This document shows, piece by piece, positions 1-7,871 of a DNA stretch of 12,331 bases. The position numbers and the translations under genes are program-made. Each line of letters opens with the position of its first letter. The stretch's first letter is position 1. This DNA comes from Deltaproteobacteria bacterium (GTDB lineage Bacteria > Desulfobacterota > DSM-4660 > Desulfatiglandales > HGW-15), in assembly GCA_019308985.1 (NCBI GenBank), contig JAFDHB010000105.1, forward strand, positions 1 to 12,331. Direction: 5' to 3'. The notes beneath the pieces are model-generated. The model saw nothing but the letters and a program-made list of their open reading frames with translations. It was not told the origin of the DNA and made no database searches.

Positions 1-124
1 CATACTCATCGAGGTCATTGCTGGCGCAGTCGAGAAGGGATATCCCCAGCGTTACCGTTCGAACGTCCAGGTTCTCGCTCTTCAACATTTCAAGGGTCGT
101 CAGGATATCTCGATGACTCAACAT
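1..124 (-). CDS. DUF711/UPF0210 (PFL-like) family protein, N-terminal fragment
   Basis: A minus-strand reading frame starts at ATG 124-122 and runs off the left edge, leaving 41 codons. The visible protein begins MLSHRDILTTLEMLKSENLD and continues with VRTVTLGISLLDCAS. The pattern (N/D)hDhRThThGISLLDC is the hallmark N-terminus of the DUF711/UPF0210 family, sometimes called PFL family, whose biochemical role is not settled. A purine-rich GAGAGAGG sits about 6 nt before the ATG as a ribosome binding site. The gene lies 22 bp after a two-ACT-domain gene on the same strand. An ACT-domain gene followed by DUF711 is a recurrent pairing in bacteria, which strengthens both calls. Only the first ~10% of the protein is visible, so nothing can be said about its integrity. 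Confidence 0.85.
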   Translation of the reverse strand, partial: MLSHRDILTTLEMLKSENLDVRTVTLGISLLDCASNDLDEY

Positions 125-146
125 TGTAACCTCTCTCCCCTATCCC

Positions 147-701
147 CTAGATCCTATTGATTGCTTCAAATATCTCCCGGTGCTGGATATCGATTTCCTG
201 GCCAAGCTCGGCCGCCCTCTTTTTTAATGCATCCCGAAATGCCTGCTGTTCAATATCCACAGGGACATCCACCTCGTAGATCATCACGTTGCTCCTGGGG
301 TCCTCCCCGCCCCTGAACACGGCCTTTAGGTTCGTAATATTGACACCGAACCGGGCCATCACTTCAGTAACCCCCGCCACCAATCCGATGCGATCAGAAC
401 CGAAGCTGGTTACCACGAAGGGTTCAACGGCACGAGGAGATGCCTCTTCTTCCAGAGGTTGAAGCCTTTTCACCCTGACGTCGATTTCAAGGGATCGCAA
501 TCCTCCTTCAAGCCTGTCCAGGAGGTCCTGCTCCCGGAGATCATCGGGTAGAGTGACGATGAAGATGCCTGCGAATTCGGTTTGCAGTATGGTCTGGCTC
601 ACGTCTTCAATATTGCAGTTACTCTCAGACAATATCTTCGACACCGTCGCCACGATGCCCGGTCTGTCCCTTCCAAGTATTGAGATTACCACCTTTTCCA
701 T
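147..701 (-). CDS. Tandem ACT-domain protein (GcvR-like)
   Basis: The 184-residue protein has two ACT domains. The first covers about residues 2-75 and opens VVISILGRDRPGIVATVSKI. The second covers about 94-172 and contains FVVTSFGSDRIGLVAGVTEV. The 'GxDRxGxVAxV' turns are the usual ligand-binding loops of ACT domains, which bind small molecules, mostly amino acids, at domain interfaces. No catalytic or DNA-binding domain is attached, as in GcvR-type regulators. The ATG at 701 directly precedes the conserved first strand, with a purine-rich GAAGGAAG about 11-18 nt upstream. The gene probably shares a transcript with the DUF711 gene 22 bp downstream, driven by the promoter at 868-896. The ligand is unknown. 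A link to the aromatic genes next door is possible from position only, because this pair also occurs away from trp operons. Confidence 0.85.
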   Translation of the reverse strand: MEKVVISILGRDRPGIVATVSKILSESNCNIEDVSQTILQTEFAGIFIVTLPDDLREQDLLDRLEGGLRSLEIDVRVKRLQPLEEEASPRAVEPFVVTSFGSDRIGLVAGVTEVMARFGVNITNLKAVFRGGEDPRSNVMIYEVDVPVDIEQQAFRDALKKRAAELGQEIDIQHREIFEAINRI

Positions 702-867
702 GACTCAGTCTTCATCTTCCTTCTTTCAAAACGCCTTCAGGATAGCTGGCAACAGAACTGAGGCTCTCTCACTGGTGTCGGCGATGGAAATATCCCCCGA
801 ATTGCGGGCTACTGACTCCCCAGTGTCGCTTACCTTTCCTGTCCTGATCTCATGCAAGAACCTGTCA

Positions 868-896
868 ACATTAAACCCGCAACTTGAAAAAGTCAA
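868..896 (-). promoter_or_regulatory. Putative sigma70-type promoter for the ACT-DUF711 genes
   Basis: Read on the minus strand, TTGACT (896-891) is followed by a 17-bp spacer and TAATGT (873-868). This is close to consensus and at the preferred spacing. It lies between trpA and the ACT gene and would start a transcript near 861, leaving a 5' region of about 160 nt before the ACT start. No rho-independent terminator was found between trpA and this promoter, so some read-through from the trp operon is possible. Confidence 0.55.
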
Positions 897-967
897 CACG
901 CCGGCGCCAGATCCTTTTGTCAATAGGTGACCCTGTATCTTCCTGGTAAGAATCTCTTGTGGGTTTT

Positions 968-1732
968 CTATAGAAGACTGCCCAAGAACGGTCCCACGGA
1001 ATTAGTGCCTTCGTCTCTAATGACCCTGATCACCTGGGATCCTATTACAGCAATATCTGCTTTTCCCTTAAGGAAATCTATATCAGCTTTCTCCTTGACA
1101 CCAAATCCCACTGCCAAGGGTAGTCTTGAGGCTTTCCTGCATCTTTCAAGGTATTTGTCCATATCGCCTGAAAAATCGGTTGTCGCGCCGGTCACTCCTC
1201 TTCGTGCGACACAATATATGAATCCCCGGCCCAAAGAGGCTATGTATGACATGCGTTCATCAGTCGTGTTCGGGGAAAAAATGAGCACGGGATCAATGCC
1301 AGACTCTTTCATTGCATCCAAATACTCCTCTCCCTCTTCGGGTGGGAGGTCTGGGATTATTGCCCCTTTCAGGCCCCTGTTCGCCATCTCTCCCACAAAA
1401 CGCCTCAGGCCATAGCGAAAGGGGATGTTATAATAGCTCATGATTAGAAAGGGGATGTCAAATGTATGGGCCACCACCCTGGAGAAATCAAGACATTTCT
1501 CTACGGTTATCCCGCCATCCAGGGCTGCCTCGTTGGCATGCAAGATCACTGGACCGTCTGCCATGGGCTCTGAAAAGGGCACCTGGAGCTCAATAAGGTC
1601 GACTCCTGCATCCACCATGCTCTCCACGATTTTAAAGGATTTCTCGAGGGAGGGATATCCGATCACGATATGTGTCATAATGAGTAGCTCCAGATCCTCC
1701 TTTTTGTTTCGAATATATGATTCAAGTGCCAT
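968..1732 (-). CDS. trpA: Tryptophan synthase alpha chain
   Basis: TrpA cleaves indole-3-glycerol phosphate to indole and glyceraldehyde-3-phosphate and passes the indole to TrpB through the alpha2beta2 complex. The 254-residue TIM barrel has the family signature LIELQVPFSEPMADGPVI, which places the catalytic acids at Glu48 and Asp59 (Salmonella Glu49 and Asp60). The mobile loop-6 motif RRGVTGA and the phosphate-binding GFGV and IGSQV segments are present. The N-terminus (ALESYIRNKKEDLELLIMTH then IVIGYPSLE) differs from the common 'FVTLGDP' version, so this is a divergent TrpA lineage rather than a close match to the enterobacterial enzyme. The ATG at 1732 lies inside the end of trpB (11-bp overlap), with GGAAGGAAGG about 9 nt upstream, implying translational coupling. 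This is the last gene of the trp operon. Confidence 0.96.
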   Translation of the reverse strand: MALESYIRNKKEDLELLIMTHIVIGYPSLEKSFKIVESMVDAGVDLIELQVPFSEPMADGPVILHANEAALDGGITVEKCLDFSRVVAHTFDIPFLIMSYYNIPFRYGLRRFVGEMANRGLKGAIIPDLPPEEGEEYLDAMKESGIDPVLIFSPNTTDERMSYIASLGRGFIYCVARRGVTGATTDFSGDMDKYLERCRKASRLPLAVGFGVKEKADIDFLKGKADIAVIGSQVIRVIRDEGTNSVGPFLGSLL

Positions 1733-2954
1733 AGGATCGAGCCTTCCTTCCTATGAATTCCCGCCATTTTCCCTCTTTGTATGCATCTGCAATGGCAAAA
1801 ATGTCCTTGTCTCCTCGACCCGACTGGTTGACCAGGATTATATCGTCCCTTGCAAGTTCCCTTGTCTCTTTAAATGCCTGAGCAAATGCATGGGCCGATT
1901 CCAGAGCGGGGACCAGCCCTTCCATCCTAAGGGTGAGAGAAAGGGCATCCAGGACCTCAGGGTCCGTCGCCGCCTCGAATCTCACCCTGCCCGTCTCCCA
2001 CAGGGAGGCAAGGATAGGGGAAATCCCCACGTAATCCAGTCCTGCTGCTATACTATGTGTTTCCACCATTTGACCGTCATCATCTTGGAGGAAATAACTC
2101 TTATACCCCTGAACAATGCCTACTTTGCCGTCCCCTGAGCAAAGACGCGCTGCGTGATAGCCGGTAGCTATTCCCTTCCCTGCTGCTTCCACACCAACCA
2201 GCTCCGCCTCGTCTTCGAGAAACCCGTTGAATATCCCAAGCGCATTGGATCCACCCCCGACGCACGCGTATACCCTTTTGGGGAGCTTCCCTTCCCTCTT
2301 CCATATCTGTTCCCTGGCCTCTTTCCCTATAATTGACTGGAAATAGGAGACCATTTCAGGGAACGGGTGTGGACCGCAGGCGGTTCCTAGGACATAATGG
2401 GTATGTTCCATGTTGGTTGCCCAGTCGCGGAAGGCCTCATTGATAGCATCCTTCAAGATACCGTTCCCTGATTTAACCGGCACTACTTCCGCCCCCAGCT
2501 TTTCCATCCAAAAGACATTGGGCCGCTGTCTTTCCATGTCCACCTCACCCATGTAGATAGTGCACTTGAAGCCCATTCTTGCAGCCATTGTTGCCGTTGC
2601 AACGCCATGTTGCCCTGCCCCTGTCTCAGCTATCACCCTGGACTTACCCATCCTTTTCGCGAGGAGCCCTTGGCCTATGACATTATTTATCTTGTGGGCC
2701 CCTGTGTGGTTTAGGTCCTCCCTTTTTATATAGATCCTCGGCCCTGAAAAGTAATGGGAAAGATTCTCGGCAAAGGTAACTGGAGTAGGACGACATGAAT
2801 AGTTCCTCAGCACTTCCTCATACTGCCTCCAAAAGCCTTCATCTTCCCTGGCTTCGCAAAAGGCCTCCGTAAGCTCCCCTATGGTTCTAACAAGGACCTC
2901 AGGGACATAGGACCCGCCATATTGCCCGTAATAGCGACTTTTGACTAAACTCAA
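1722..2954 (-). CDS. trpB: Tryptophan synthase beta chain
   Basis: TrpB is the PLP enzyme that condenses indole with serine to form tryptophan. The 410-residue protein is full length for TrpB1. The PLP lysine is Lys88 in HTGAHKINN, the catalytic glutamate is Glu110 in ETGAGQHGVA, the phosphate loop is GGGSNALG, and the C-terminal SGRGDKD is intact. THSIAAGLDYVGISP matches the COMM-domain/active-site loop. The start is TTG 2954-2952. It is the only plausible start, because an in-frame TAG lies at 2972-2970 and the conserved sequence (SRYYGQYGGSYVPE) begins at codon 6. AAGGGGG lies a few bases upstream as the ribosome binding site. The gene follows trpF after about 125 bp, the largest gap in the operon, and overlaps trpA. 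Confidence 0.97.
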   Translation of the reverse strand: MSLVKSRYYGQYGGSYVPEVLVRTIGELTEAFCEAREDEGFWRQYEEVLRNYSCRPTPVTFAENLSHYFSGPRIYIKREDLNHTGAHKINNVIGQGLLAKRMGKSRVIAETGAGQHGVATATMAARMGFKCTIYMGEVDMERQRPNVFWMEKLGAEVVPVKSGNGILKDAINEAFRDWATNMEHTHYVLGTACGPHPFPEMVSYFQSIIGKEAREQIWKREGKLPKRVYACVGGGSNALGIFNGFLEDEAELVGVEAAGKGIATGYHAARLCSGDGKVGIVQGYKSYFLQDDDGQMVETHSIAAGLDYVGISPILASLWETGRVRFEAATDPEVLDALSLTLRMEGLVPALESAHAFAQAFKETRELARDDIILVNQSGRGDKDIFAIADAYKEGKWREFIGRKARSYGT

Positions 2955-3079
2955 CTTTGCCCCCTTTTCCTAATCACTACTTTTCCTCATGCCACCAGGA
3001 TATTTGATTGTTGTAATCATCTCCCGCATGTAACGGAACAAAGGACTCCGGAGAGATGACAGGAAACTATTGAAGAGTT

Positions 3080-3709
3080 TCAATCCATAAGCAGGCACCT
3101 TACTGAATCCATAAACTTTTTCATCAACCCGAAATCCTTTTTGCCGGGGTATTCCTCGATTCCGCTATTCACATCAACTCCATGGGGTCTTACCCTCAGG
3201 ACCGCCTCCCTTACGTTCGCTGGATTCAATCCCCCTGAAAGTATAATAGACATCCCGGAATCTCTTGCATGTGCCGCCAAATTCCAGTCGAATATATGGC
3301 CGGTGCCACCCCTTACACTCCCTGAATAGGTGTCCAGCAAAATGGCCCTTGTACAATCTTGGTAAGGCTTCAGTAGGGATGACAGTTGAAATCCTCTTCT
3401 TACCTGTATGGCCTTTATTGTTCTTGGCATGAAGGCCTTGCATTCTTCAGGGGGTTCATCGCCGTGGAGCTGGACCAGATCCAGCCCGCAATAGCCCGAT
3501 ATTCTCTCTATTTCCTCTGGTTTCTCGTTGACGAAAACACCAACGCTTTTTACCAGGGGAGGGAGTTTCTCAATTATCATTCTTGCCTCTCGAGGAGATA
3601 TCTCCCTTGGACTTGGAGCGAATATGAAGCCCAGTGCGTCCACCCCTAAATAGACTGCACTCATGGCATCCTGGAGGTTCGTTATGCCGCAAATCTTAAT
3701 CCTAACCAT
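3080..3709 (-). CDS. trpF: Phosphoribosylanthranilate isomerase
   Basis: TrpF performs the Amadori rearrangement of phosphoribosylanthranilate to CdRP, the step between TrpD and TrpC. The protein begins MVRIKICGITN. With this start, the catalytic cysteine is Cys7 (KICGIT) and the catalytic aspartate is Asp126 (LLDTYS), the same numbers as in the Thermotoga enzyme. QLHGDE and the C-terminal phosphate-binding GVDVNSGIE are present. The frame stays open to a TTG at 3730. I chose the ATG at 3709 because GAGGT lies 7 nt upstream and the conserved fold begins at once. This gives 209 residues and a 13-bp gap after trpC. It is a stand-alone trpF, not fused to trpC as in enterobacteria. Confidence 0.95.
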   Translation of the reverse strand: MVRIKICGITNLQDAMSAVYLGVDALGFIFAPSPREISPREARMIIEKLPPLVKSVGVFVNEKPEEIERISGYCGLDLVQLHGDEPPEECKAFMPRTIKAIQVRRGFQLSSLLKPYQDCTRAILLDTYSGSVRGGTGHIFDWNLAAHARDSGMSIILSGGLNPANVREAVLRVRPHGVDVNSGIEEYPGKKDFGLMKKFMDSVRCLLMD

Positions 3710-3722
3710 GCCATTTACCTCT

Positions 3723-4526
3723 TCATTCAAGTCCCTTCCGCCCCAGCCTCAATCTTTCTCCAGCCTCAACCAACTCCCTTGTCTTCTTGAAAAGGTCTCT
3801 GCTACCCATCAAGGCTGAACCTACCAGCGCAGCATTTACACCCAATCTTCCAAGTTCACTGATCTCTTTCGCCTCATAGATACCGCTCTCGCTTACCACT
3901 GTTCGACCCTGGGGCACCAGGGGAGCCAATTTCCCGGTAATGCCAAGATCTACTTGAAAAGTGCTCAAGTTGCGGTTATTTATGCCGATAATTTGCGCAC
4001 CGGTCTCTAGGGCTTTGTCCAAATCATGCCGGTCATGGACTTCCACCAGGGGCTCCATCCCGAGCCCTCGTGATGTGCTGATCAATTCCTTCAATTTCAC
4101 CTTATCAAGGATCTTTGCAATCAGCAGCACTGCATCTGCACCATGTATAAAAGATTCCATAACCTGTAACCTGTCCAGGATAAAATCCTTCCTCAAGACG
4201 GGAATGGATATGCAGGCCTTCAGTGCCTTGATGTCATCGATATTACCGCCAAAAAACCGCCCTTCCGTTACAACGGATACGGCCGCAGCCCCTGCCGCCT
4301 GGTATTGCCTTGCAATGGAAACGGAATCTTCTCTTCTGCGTATCACCCCGGCGGATGGAGAGGCGAATTTGACTTCGGCTATGATAGTGAGCCTCTCTGG
4401 TACGGAAATAGATTTCTTGAAATCTCGTCTGGGAACCACTTCCACTTTTTCCGGGATTCCCTGGGTCTTCAGTCTCTCGACCTCTTTTTCTTTCTGCTTC
4501 AAGATCTTGTCCAAAAAGGAAACCAT
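3723..4526 (-). CDS. trpC: Indole-3-glycerol phosphate synthase
   Basis: TrpC closes the indole ring by decarboxylating CdRP to indole-3-glycerol phosphate. The TIM barrel carries Glu51 and Lys53 in AEVKFASPSAG, the catalytic Lys113 in VLRKDFILD, GINNRNLSTF around Asn183-184, and VVSESGI, all typical active-site segments. The open frame extends to a GTG at 4538, but GGAGGT (4542-4537) is only 1 nt from that GTG. It lies 10 nt before the ATG at 4526, which gives the usual N-terminus MVSFLDKILKQKEKEVERLK. I therefore use 4526, for 267 residues. The gene lies 51 bp after trpD and is followed closely by trpF. Confidence 0.95.
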   Translation of the reverse strand: MVSFLDKILKQKEKEVERLKTQGIPEKVEVVPRRDFKKSISVPERLTIIAEVKFASPSAGVIRRREDSVSIARQYQAAGAAAVSVVTEGRFFGGNIDDIKALKACISIPVLRKDFILDRLQVMESFIHGADAVLLIAKILDKVKLKELISTSRGLGMEPLVEVHDRHDLDKALETGAQIIGINNRNLSTFQVDLGITGKLAPLVPQGRTVVSESGIYEAKEISELGRLGVNAALVGSALMGSRDLFKKTRELVEAGERLRLGRKGLE

Positions 4527-4577
4527 AAAGGGCACCACCTCCGCTCGCAGGCCTTAAACAGGATCATTCCCACCCCT

Positions 4578-5657
4578 TTATAGCTCCTTTCGTACAAAGG
4601 GATTGCATTGTTGGGTAAACCGGATCAACGAATTCAGCTTATCTCTTGCCCTGCCCGAGTCTATGGCCTCCTCAGCCCTTTCGATCCCTTGCTTCATGCT
4701 GGTGTCAACCCCTGCCACCAAGAAAGCAGAGGCACTGTTGAGCAGCACCATATCCCTTTTTGGCCCCTTCTTACCATCAAGGATCTCTCTGATGATCCTG
4801 GCATTTTCCTTGGCATTGCCACCCCTGACATCTTCCGGTCTTGCCCTTTTGAAACCCAACTCTTCGGGCGTTATTTCGTAGGTGGTGATACCCTCATCTT
4901 TCAGGTGAGAAACCCTTGTAGCCCCGCATATGCTGATCTCGTCGTAGGTGCCTTCTCCGCAGACCACCATGGCCTCCCTGGTGCCAAGATTCCGCAAGAC
5001 CCGGGCTATTTTTTCTGTCAGTTGCGGCTCGTAGACCCCCAGGACCTGGACATTGGCTCCTGCCGGATTGGTCAACGGGCCAAGGAGGTTAAAGATGGTC
5101 CTGATCCCTATCTCCCTCCTTGGATTTGCGGCATACTTCATCGCCCCATGAAAATGCGGGGCGTAGAGAAACCCTATCCCTATCTCATGGATACACCTCT
5201 CCACGTCAGCATGATTGATATTCAGCTTGACACCGAGGTTCTCCAGCACATCAGCGCTTCCGCAAAGGCTGGATACCGCCCTGTTTCCGTGCTTCGCCAC
5301 CCTCAGGCCGGCTCCCGCGGCAACAAAGGCAGTGGTGGTGGACACATTGAAGGTCTTCGTTCCGTCGCCTCCCGTACCCACCACGTCGAGGATGGTCTCA
5401 TCGTCAACATTGATCTCGTCCCGGTCAATGTTCACCGAGTGGTTGTTGACACGGATCTTGTTGACTTTGGCCCTCATAACCTTTGCTGCACCGGTAATCT
5501 CTTCCACGGTCTCCCCCTTCATCCTCATGGCGGTTATGAATGCACCAATCTGAGCATCCGTCGCCCTCCCGCTCATGATCTCCTCCATTACCTCTTCCAT
5601 TTGGGACTGGGTCAAGTCTTCCCCCCTCACGACCTTTGAAATTGCCTCTTTTATCAT
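4578..5657 (-). CDS. trpD: Anthranilate phosphoribosyltransferase
   Basis: TrpD transfers phosphoribose from PRPP to anthranilate. The PRPP-binding [14 protein letters not shown] loop starts at residue 94, followed by [23 protein letters not shown] and by [21 protein letters not shown], all diagnostic. At 359 residues it is about 15-20 longer than the common form. The extra length lies just before the PRPP loop, at about residues 65-88, in a charged stretch ([20 protein letters not shown]). The ATG at 5657 overlaps the trpG stop as ATGA and has AGGAGG 8 nt upstream, so translation is coupled to trpG. TrpD is a separate protein here, not the TrpG-TrpD fusion of enterobacteria. Confidence 0.96.
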   Translation of the reverse strand: MIKEAISKVVRGEDLTQSQMEEVMEEIMSGRATDAQIGAFITAMRMKGETVEEITGAAKVMRAKVNKIRVNNHSVNIDRDEINVDDETILDVVGTGGDGTKTFNVSTTTAFVAAGAGLRVAKHGNRAVSSLCGSADVLENLGVKLNINHADVERCIHEIGIGFLYAPHFHGAMKYAANPRREIGIRTIFNLLGPLTNPAGANVQVLGVYEPQLTEKIARVLRNLGTREAMVVCGEGTYDEISICGATRVSHLKDEGITTYEITPEELGFKRARPEDVRGGNAKENARIIREILDGKKGPKRDMVLLNSASAFLVAGVDTSMKQGIERAEEAIDSGRARDKLNSLIRFTQQCNPFVRKEL

Positions 5658-6232
5658 CTTTCTTTCCTCCTTTTTTCCAAAAAGTTACCTATAAGGGCAG
5701 GGCCGTCACTGGTCATTATTGATTCGGGGTGAAACTGAAGCCCTTCTACCATGTATTCCCTGTGCCTCAGACCCATGATCTCCCCTTCCTCTGTCCATGC
5801 GCTTATCTCCAGACTATCCGGCAAAGAGTCTCGTTCAACTATGAGAGAATGATATCGAACCGCCAGGAAGGGATTTTGGATACCCCTATACAAGGTCCGT
5901 CCGTCATGAAATATCAGGGAAGCCTTTCCATGCATAATCTTTCTTGCCCTTGTTACCTTGCCGCGGTATGCCTCTGCTATGGCCTGGTGCCCGAGACAAA
6001 CGCCGAGCACAGGGGTCTCCTTCCCGAAATTACGGACGATGTCAACGGATATCCCCGATTGCAAAGGAGTCCCTGGGCCTGGGGAAATCAAGATATGGGT
6101 CGGTCCAAGCCTTTTGATCTCCTTGATGCCTATTTCGTCATTTCGGAAGACTCCGACTTCCTGGTCCATGTTTTCAAGCAACTGTACCAGGTTGTATGTA
6201 AAGGAATCATAGTTATCTATTACGAGGATCAT
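5654..6232 (-). CDS. trpG: Anthranilate synthase component II (glutamine amidotransferase)
   Basis: TrpG hydrolyses glutamine and feeds ammonia to TrpE. The 192-residue class I amidotransferase has the triad cysteine Cys79 in [13 protein letters not shown] and His168/Glu170 in LQFHPESI. The N-terminus [17 protein letters not shown] and the oxyanion segment SPGPGTP are typical. The ATG at 6232 lies 20 bp inside the end of trpE, in another frame, and the stop overlaps the trpD start by 4 bp, so the three genes look translationally coupled. Amidotransferases of this type (PabA/TrpG) can serve both folate and tryptophan synthesis. The operon position makes the tryptophan role the main one, and dual use cannot be excluded. 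Confidence 0.96.
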   Translation of the reverse strand: MILVIDNYDSFTYNLVQLLENMDQEVGVFRNDEIGIKEIKRLGPTHILISPGPGTPLQSGISVDIVRNFGKETPVLGVCLGHQAIAEAYRGKVTRARKIMHGKASLIFHDGRTLYRGIQNPFLAVRYHSLIVERDSLPDSLEISAWTEEGEIMGLRHREYMVEGLQFHPESIMTSDGPALIGNFLEKRRKER

Positions 6233-7709
6233 TTGTATTGATCTCCCTTATTGCCTTGAACATGGCAGCCGCTTTCTTCATGGTTTCTTCGTATTCTCTC
6301 TCAGGAGAGGAGTCCGCGACAATACCCGCGCCTACCTGTAAGGAAAGCCTTCCATTTACAATGGTCATGGTACGGATCGTAATGCAGAAATCCATGTTTC
6401 CATTGAAACCGAAATAACCCACTGCCCCTGCATATGCCCCCCTCTGAGAAGGCTCCAACTCATTTATGATTTCCATGGCCCTTATTTTCGGTGCGCCCGC
6501 TACGGTCCCTGCTGGAAATGCAGAAACAAACAGGTCAAAGCAATCCATGTCACTCCGTAGCAGGCCCTCTATGTGGGAAACTATGTGCATCACATGGGAG
6601 AATCTCTCCACCTCCATGAGCCTTGTTACTTTGACAGAACCCGGCATTGCCACCTTTCCCACGTCATTCCTCCCCAGATCTACAAGCATGATATGCTCCG
6701 CCCTTTCTTTTGGATCAGATATGAGATCCTCTTCCAGTGCCCTGTCCTCCTCGTCATTTTCCCCCCTCGGCCTGGTCCCCGCGATGGGGATGAGTTCAAT
6801 CCTGCCGTCTATTAATCGGACCAGGACCTCAGGAGAAGCCCCTACGAATTTGACTTCCTCAAAATCCAGGTAGAACATATAGGGTGAAGGATTGATGCTC
6901 CGCAGGTTCCTGTAAAGGGTAAAAGGGTCACCGGATAGATCCCCTGAAAATTCCTGGGACAGGACAATCTGGATCGCATCGCCGGCCGCGATGTATTCCT
7001 TGGCCCTGTGAACTGCGGATTCGTATTCCTCTCTACTCATATTCGGTCTAAGTTCGGAGAGGGAAGCCGAATCATCTATATCCATGGTTGAAAGAGGCCT
7101 GAGTACTTGACTGGTGGTTTCTTCCAGCTCTCCATATGCCTCTTCATAGCATCTTCTCAGGTCATCATTCTTTTCTACGTGAACAAATACGACGATCCTT
7201 AATTTGTGGGTCTGGTGGTCAAAGATGATCATACGCCTTGTACCTATGAAGACGGCCTCCGGTACCGCCTTTTCCTTCGGACCAATCCCGGGCAGGCGTT
7301 CCCACTTTCTTACAAGATCATAGTTGATGAAACCTACCAGGCCGCCTTGGAAAGGGGGAAGATCATCATGTGTTACCAGCACATATTTCTCCTTGAGGGG
7401 CCTGAGCACGGAGACAGGGTCCTCGACTCCCTTGAGAATGTCTCTCCTGTTTCCTTGCCTAATCTCCGCCTGCTGATCTTGAAACCTCACAACAAGGAAG
7501 GGCCGGTAACCTATGAAGCTGCACCTGCCGATCTTTTCGCTCTTTTCCGCACTTTCCAACAGGTAGGAAAAACCGCCGTCCCTCACCTTTAGATAGGCGG
7601 ATATAGGTGTTTCGGTGTCTGCCAATAGTTCACGCCACAGGGGCACCAGGTTTCCCTTTTTTGCCAGGGATAAGAAATCGTCGAGCGAAGGTTTGACTTC
7701 GATGCCCAT
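6213..7709 (-). CDS. trpE: Anthranilate synthase component I
   Basis: TrpE makes anthranilate from chorismate using ammonia from TrpG, the committed step to tryptophan. At 498 residues it is full length. The chorismate-binding C-terminal half has PIAGTRPRG (308-316), ERAEHIMLVDLGRND (336-349) and PAGTVAGAPKIRAMEII (399-415). The last is PAGTVSGAPK in many homologues, so a Ser-to-Ala change is visible. The N-terminal LLES motif (50-53) followed by GRCSFIG matches the tryptophan-binding feedback site, so the enzyme is probably Trp-inhibited. The ATG at 7709 follows a strong AGGAGGT 5-6 nt upstream. It is the first structural gene of the operon, 124 bp downstream of the end of the Trp-rich leader peptide, and expression probably depends on the attenuator. 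Confidence 0.97.
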   Translation of the reverse strand: MGIEVKPSLDDFLSLAKKGNLVPLWRELLADTETPISAYLKVRDGGFSYLLESAEKSEKIGRCSFIGYRPFLVVRFQDQQAEIRQGNRRDILKGVEDPVSVLRPLKEKYVLVTHDDLPPFQGGLVGFINYDLVRKWERLPGIGPKEKAVPEAVFIGTRRMIIFDHQTHKLRIVVFVHVEKNDDLRRCYEEAYGELEETTSQVLRPLSTMDIDDSASLSELRPNMSREEYESAVHRAKEYIAAGDAIQIVLSQEFSGDLSGDPFTLYRNLRSINPSPYMFYLDFEEVKFVGASPEVLVRLIDGRIELIPIAGTRPRGENDEEDRALEEDLISDPKERAEHIMLVDLGRNDVGKVAMPGSVKVTRLMEVERFSHVMHIVSHIEGLLRSDMDCFDLFVSAFPAGTVAGAPKIRAMEIINELEPSQRGAYAGAVGYFGFNGNMDFCITIRTMTIVNGRLSLQVGAGIVADSSPEREYEETMKKAAAMFKAIREINTNDPRNR

Positions 7710-7724
7710 ATCCTACCTCCTAAA

Positions 7725-7765
7725 GGAAAAGGCCGTGAGGATTTTCGAACCCCACGGCCTTTTCC
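7725..7765 (-). promoter_or_regulatory. Second long hairpin just upstream of the trpE ribosome binding site
   Basis: On the minus strand, GGAAAAGGCCGTG (7765-7753) is perfectly complementary to CACGGCCTTTTCC (7737-7725). Three more pairs, one of them G-U, close a 9-nt loop. The stem ends 4 nt before the AGGAGGT of trpE. It lacks a clean T-run after it (TTTA follows), so it is not an obvious terminator. It could be a weak second terminator, a stability element or a structure affecting initiation. The arms share AAGGCCGTGGG and CACGGCCTTTT with the aro terminator on the other strand. Confidence 0.7.
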
Positions 7766-7773
7766 AAAGACAT

Positions 7774-7810
7774 AAAAAAACCGTGGGACCCTCAGGAGAT
7801 GGCCCCACGG
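7774..7810 (-). terminator. trp attenuator terminator (segments 3:4)
   Basis: CCGTGGGGCC (7810-7801) pairs with GGTCCCACGG (7790-7781) over 10 bp with one G-U. The loop is ATCTCCTGAG, followed directly by seven T residues (7780-7774). This is a classical intrinsic terminator 23 nt after the trpL stop codon and before trpE. Confidence 0.92.
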
Positions 7811-7871
7811 TTCTATATACTCATTATGTCATATCACCCCGGCAGGCTCACCTCCTGATAGGAGTTGCGCC
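7792..7871 (-). promoter_or_regulatory. trp antiterminator and pause-hairpin segments
   Basis: The minus-strand RNA segment TCAGGAGGTGAGCCT (7858-7844) can pair with GGGCCATCTCCTGA (7805-7792) through about 14 pairs, two of them G-U, with one bulged A (7848). This pairing takes over the inner part of the terminator's 5' arm and its loop, so it excludes the terminator. The same segment can instead pair upstream: CTCCT (7864-7860) with AGGAG (7856-7852), plus GGC (7871-7869) with GCC (7847-7845). A ribosome stalled on the Trp codons (7878-7870) would cover the upstream partner and favour the antiterminator. Pairings were derived by eye, without energies. Confidence 0.75.

Noticed and set aside
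726..923. 65-codon minus-strand frame between trpA and the ACT gene
   Set aside because: It uses a TTG start, overlaps a strong promoter-like sequence, has no clear ribosome binding site and matches no family I know; kept only as a finding to check.
2970..3029. 19-codon frame in the trpF-trpB gap as a possible leader peptide
   Set aside because: It has no Trp or other codon run, there is no terminator hairpin after it, and no clear ribosome binding site; the gap shows no other structure I could support.
3710..3730. TTG at 3730 as the trpF start
   Set aside because: ATG 3709 has GAGGT at ideal spacing and puts Cys7 and Asp126 at the family positions; the TTG would add seven non-conserved residues and overlap trpC.
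4527..4538. GTG at 4538 as the trpC start
   Set aside because: GGAGGT is only 1 nt from it, too close for initiation, while ATG 4526 gives the normal N-terminus.
4608..5639. 343-codon plus-strand frame antisense to trpD
   Set aside because: It is a shadow of trpD, whose motifs are unmistakable; the antisense translation has no recognisable fold or ribosome binding site.
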